Source: CBFIDA01 sp965661085
GTDB lineage: Bacteria > Pseudomonadota > Gammaproteobacteria > Comchoanobacterales > Comchoanobacteraceae
DNA length: 64,000 nucleotides
NCBI GenBank assembly: GCA_965661085.1
Contig: CBFIDA010000004.1
Span: 30,264 to 94,263, forward strand
Reading direction: 5' to 3'
Shown piece after piece: positions 62,001-64,000 of the stretch. The notes below the pieces were generated by a model. That model ran no database searches. It was not told the origin of the DNA and worked only from the letters and a program-made list of their open reading frames with translations. A program made the position numbers and the translations under genes. Position 1 is the stretch's first letter. Every line of letters starts with the position of its first letter.

Positions 62001-64000
62001 ATGTTGCGTCATTATTGGATACCGTTGTTGGTTGCGCTTTGTCCAGTTTTATTGGGGGGGTTGCCAACAGGAGCACAAGTGGAGTCAGGTGCTGTTGGCA
62101 TTACAACACAAAATAACCACATGACCATGCACCAATCCACTTCAAATGCGGTTGTATCATGGGACACCTTCAACATTGCGTTGGGATCACGGGTTGATAT
62201 CCAGCAGCCATCGACGTCTGCGTGGATACACCATAAGGTCAACAGTTTCGGTGGCGTGTCCACCATTGCGGGTGTGCTGACAGCCAACGGCCAAGTGCTG
62301 ATATCCAATGCTGCAGGTCTGTATTTCACACCAGAAGCGGTCATCGATGTGCATGGTTTGATTGCCACAACAGGCCAAATATCAAATCAAAACTTTTCAG
62401 ATCAGAACTGGGTGTTTGCTCATGATGCCAATTTCAATGAAGCCAGTGTGATTCAAAAAGGGCTTATAAACGTTCGAGATGGTGGTGTTGCTGCATTGGT
62501 TGCCCCAAATGTTGAGCAAAAGGGGATCATCGTATCTAGGGCTGGTAAAGTTCTGATCGGCGCTGGTCAGGCTTTCACTTTGGATCTGATAGGAGATGAT
62601 TTGATTCATTTTGAATCCACGGATGGCATCCATAATGTGTCACACACGGGTCAAACCGAAGTTGGGCATCAGCCCATTGTACTGACGTCAGGGCAAGCAC
62701 AACACATCACCACATCTGTGGTCAATTTGAGTGATGATCAACGTGCCTCCAATGCCTACAGACAAGGTGGCTCAATCGTTCTGACATCCGGGAATCATGG
62801 TCAATCGAACGTATCCGGAACAATGGGTGCTCAAGCCATTGAAGGTGGTCATGTTCAAATTGCCGGCCGGGACATTCATATACAAGATGACAGCCTTATT
62901 GATGCATCCGGAGAGAATGTAGGAGGTAAAATTTGGATTGGAGGATCACAACAGGGGCAGGGCAGTATGCCCAAAGCCAAAACCATTCAGGTTGAAAGTT
63001 CAGCACAACTGAAAGCAGATGCGCTATTGAATGGCAATGGTGGTGAAATCATTGTATGGAGCGAAGACGATACCCAGTTTTACGGACAAATTTCAGCAAA
63101 AGGTGGTCATTCGGGTGGCAATGGCGGTTTTGCAGAAGTTTCAGGCCACAAAAAATTATTCTACACTGGTTTTGCGGATATGCGTGCCCCAAACGGCAAC
63201 GTGGGCCATCTTTTATTGGACCCTCAAACCATTTATATTGTTGATCAAATACCCCAAGTGCCGGACAATGAGGCAAGCTACTACCTGATTTCAGATTTAA
63301 AAACACAGCTTGATGGTGGTAATGTCGCCATCACCACCACGAATGATGGTGACATCAAGTTGGTCAATGATTTCACCTACGATGGGCCTTCAGGCCGCAA
63401 TTTGACTTTGAATGCTGTGAGCAATATTGAAATAGGCGGCAACATCCAAGGCAAACATTTAAATTTAAAATTGCAAACAGGCAGCAATCATCACGTAGAA
63501 TGGAAGCACCTTGAAGGCCAAGATTTTTTTAATGTCACAACGAAAACCTTAGACCTACAATCGGATCAAGTGTTTGGCCCAATTATGGTCGGCTACCTTG
63601 ATCATGACATGATAATTAAAGGTAAAGGCAAAGACCTTACCGAAATCCACACGGGTTCGTACACCAATCCCTTTGATGAAGAAATTGGTGTGATTCAAAA
63701 AAGAAATGGTACCCATGAATCACGTACGCTGATCATTCAAAATCTCACCATCAATGGTCATGAGAACATTCGTGGATTCGGTGCCCATCATGAAGAAAAC
63801 TTAAAGGTCGAGATGCATGACTTGATCATCAAAAAAGGCAGGACTAATGGCTATGGCGGAGCCATCAAGGTAGAGAACATCGCGGCATTTTCTATGAACA
63901 AGAGCATCATTCAAAACAACAGTGCTCAAAATGGCGGTGGTGGTGCGTATATCAATCAAATATCAGCGGTGAACATTTCAGGGGCACATTTCATGTCCAA
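62001..64000 (+). CDS. TpsA adhesin / filamentous haemagglutinin-like exoprotein (3' partial)
   Basis: Open frame of 666 codons running past the window end. Start ATG 62001 has GGAGGAG upstream. Signal peptide about 1-24. TPS secretion domain about 25-260: SGAVGITTQNNHMTMHQST, VSWDTFNIALGSRV, and HHKVNSFGGVSTIAGVLTANG, followed by ISNAAGLYFTP, where the usual NPNG motif is replaced by SNAAG. Then GGFAEVSGHKKLFYTGFADMRAPNGNVGHLLLDPQTIYIV (about 370-420), the haemagglutinin-repeat to body transition. From about 560, right-handed beta-helix repeats with GGAI and QNNSAQNGGGGAYI, like polymorphic membrane proteins. Secreted with the help of the divergent TpsB. Expected total size is probably large; binding target unknown. 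Confidence 0.9.
   Translation, partial: MLRHYWIPLLVALCPVLLGGLPTGAQVESGAVGITTQNNHMTMHQSTSNAVVSWDTFNIALGSRVDIQQPSTSAWIHHKVNSFGGVSTIAGVLTANGQVLISNAAGLYFTPEAVIDVHGLIATTGQISNQNFSDQNWVFAHDANFNEASVIQKGLINVRDGGVAALVAPNVEQKGIIVSRAGKVLIGAGQAFTLDLIGDDLIHFESTDGIHNVSHTGQTEVGHQPIVLTSGQAQHITTSVVNLSDDQRASNAYRQGGSIVLTSGNHGQSNVSGTMGAQAIEGGHVQIAGRDIHIQDDSLIDASGENVGGKIWIGGSQQGQGSMPKAKTIQVESSAQLKADALLNGNGGEIIVWSEDDTQFYGQISAKGGHSGGNGGFAEVSGHKKLFYTGFADMRAPNGNVGHLLLDPQTIYIVDQIPQVPDNEASYYLISDLKTQLDGGNVAITTTNDGDIKLVNDFTYDGPSGRNLTLNAVSNIEIGGNIQGKHLNLKLQTGSNHHVEWKHLEGQDFFNVTTKTLDLQSDQVFGPIMVGYLDHDMIIKGKGKDLTEIHTGSYTNPFDEEIGVIQKRNGTHESRTLIIQNLTINGHENIRGFGAHHEENLKVEMHDLIIKKGRTNGYGGAIKVENIAAFSMNKSIIQNNSAQNGGGGAYINQISAVNISGAHFMS

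Noticed and set aside
1..64000. CRISPR array, prophage or biosynthetic cluster
   Set aside because: No regularly spaced repeats, no phage structural genes and no modular synthases were seen anywhere in the window.

Overview
The window is a continuous piece of a gammaproteobacterial chromosome, mid-GC and densely packed, with mostly housekeeping genes. The organism cannot be named from sequence alone. Several features suggest an amino-acid-consuming, host-associated lineage of the Legionellales (Legionella/Coxiella-like) type: a periplasmic IcmL/DotI-like protein translationally coupled to a C-terminal processing protease, a giant NAD-glutamate dehydrogenase, a kbl-tdh threonine catabolic pair, a GABA/glutamate-type permease, a PmrA/QseB-like two-component system and a coiled-coil protein of unknown function. 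I saw no rRNA, tRNA, CRISPR array, prophage or insertion sequence. The only recombination gene of a mobile type is a lone tyrosine recombinase.

Layout. 0-5 kb: PpiD-like chaperone, a leaderless L,D-transpeptidase, tdh-kbl. 4.7-9.6 kb: MscS channel, hpt, an unknown coiled-coil protein, histidine kinase and response regulator. 10-16.7 kb: NAD-GDH, an alpha/beta hydrolase that has lost its nucleophile, a 5'-nucleotidase. 17-23.1 kb: tyrosine recombinase, thyA, icmL-like/ctp, recJ. 23.2-28.1 kb: cdd, rpmE, MFS transporter, purB, miaA. 28.2-33.7 kb: hfq, hflK, hflC, miaE (no hflX), then a near-perfect Fur box in front of an unrecognised polytopic membrane protein, then rluB. 33.8-38.4 kb: the macromolecular-synthesis operon rpsU-yqeY-dnaG-rpoD, with a 10-N assembly gap in rpoD. 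38.6-42.6 kb: nrdAB. 42.6-47.1 kb: two Na+/H+ antiporters, a peroxiredoxin, an amino-acid permease. 47.1-51 kb: two divergent L,D-transpeptidases, tdk, a second MFS transporter. 51-58.4 kb: ferredoxin, gpmA, hemB, bolA, yciB, yciO, a fourth L,D-transpeptidase, perM, cinA-like, dapA. 58.4-60.2 kb: a tiny BamC-like lipoprotein, a ZapE/AFG1 ATPase, a small helical protein. 60.2-64 kb: a divergent two-partner secretion locus (TpsB transporter and the N-terminal 666 codons of a large adhesin), with a 16-A homopolymer between the two genes.

How genes work together: MiaA and MiaE act at two steps of tRNA A37 modification, Hfq and HflKC are the usual post-transcriptional/proteolysis neighbours, NrdAB/ThyA/Tdk/Cdd/Hpt/PurB/5'-nucleotidase form a nucleotide supply and salvage set, and Tdh/Kbl/GDH plus transporters indicate amino-acid use. 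Four YkuD-type proteins in 64 kb hint at extensive L,D-crosslinking or lipoprotein anchoring in the wall. The most novel-looking items are the Fur-box membrane protein, the TPS locus with its homopolymer, the ctp/icmL-like pair and the mini-BamC.
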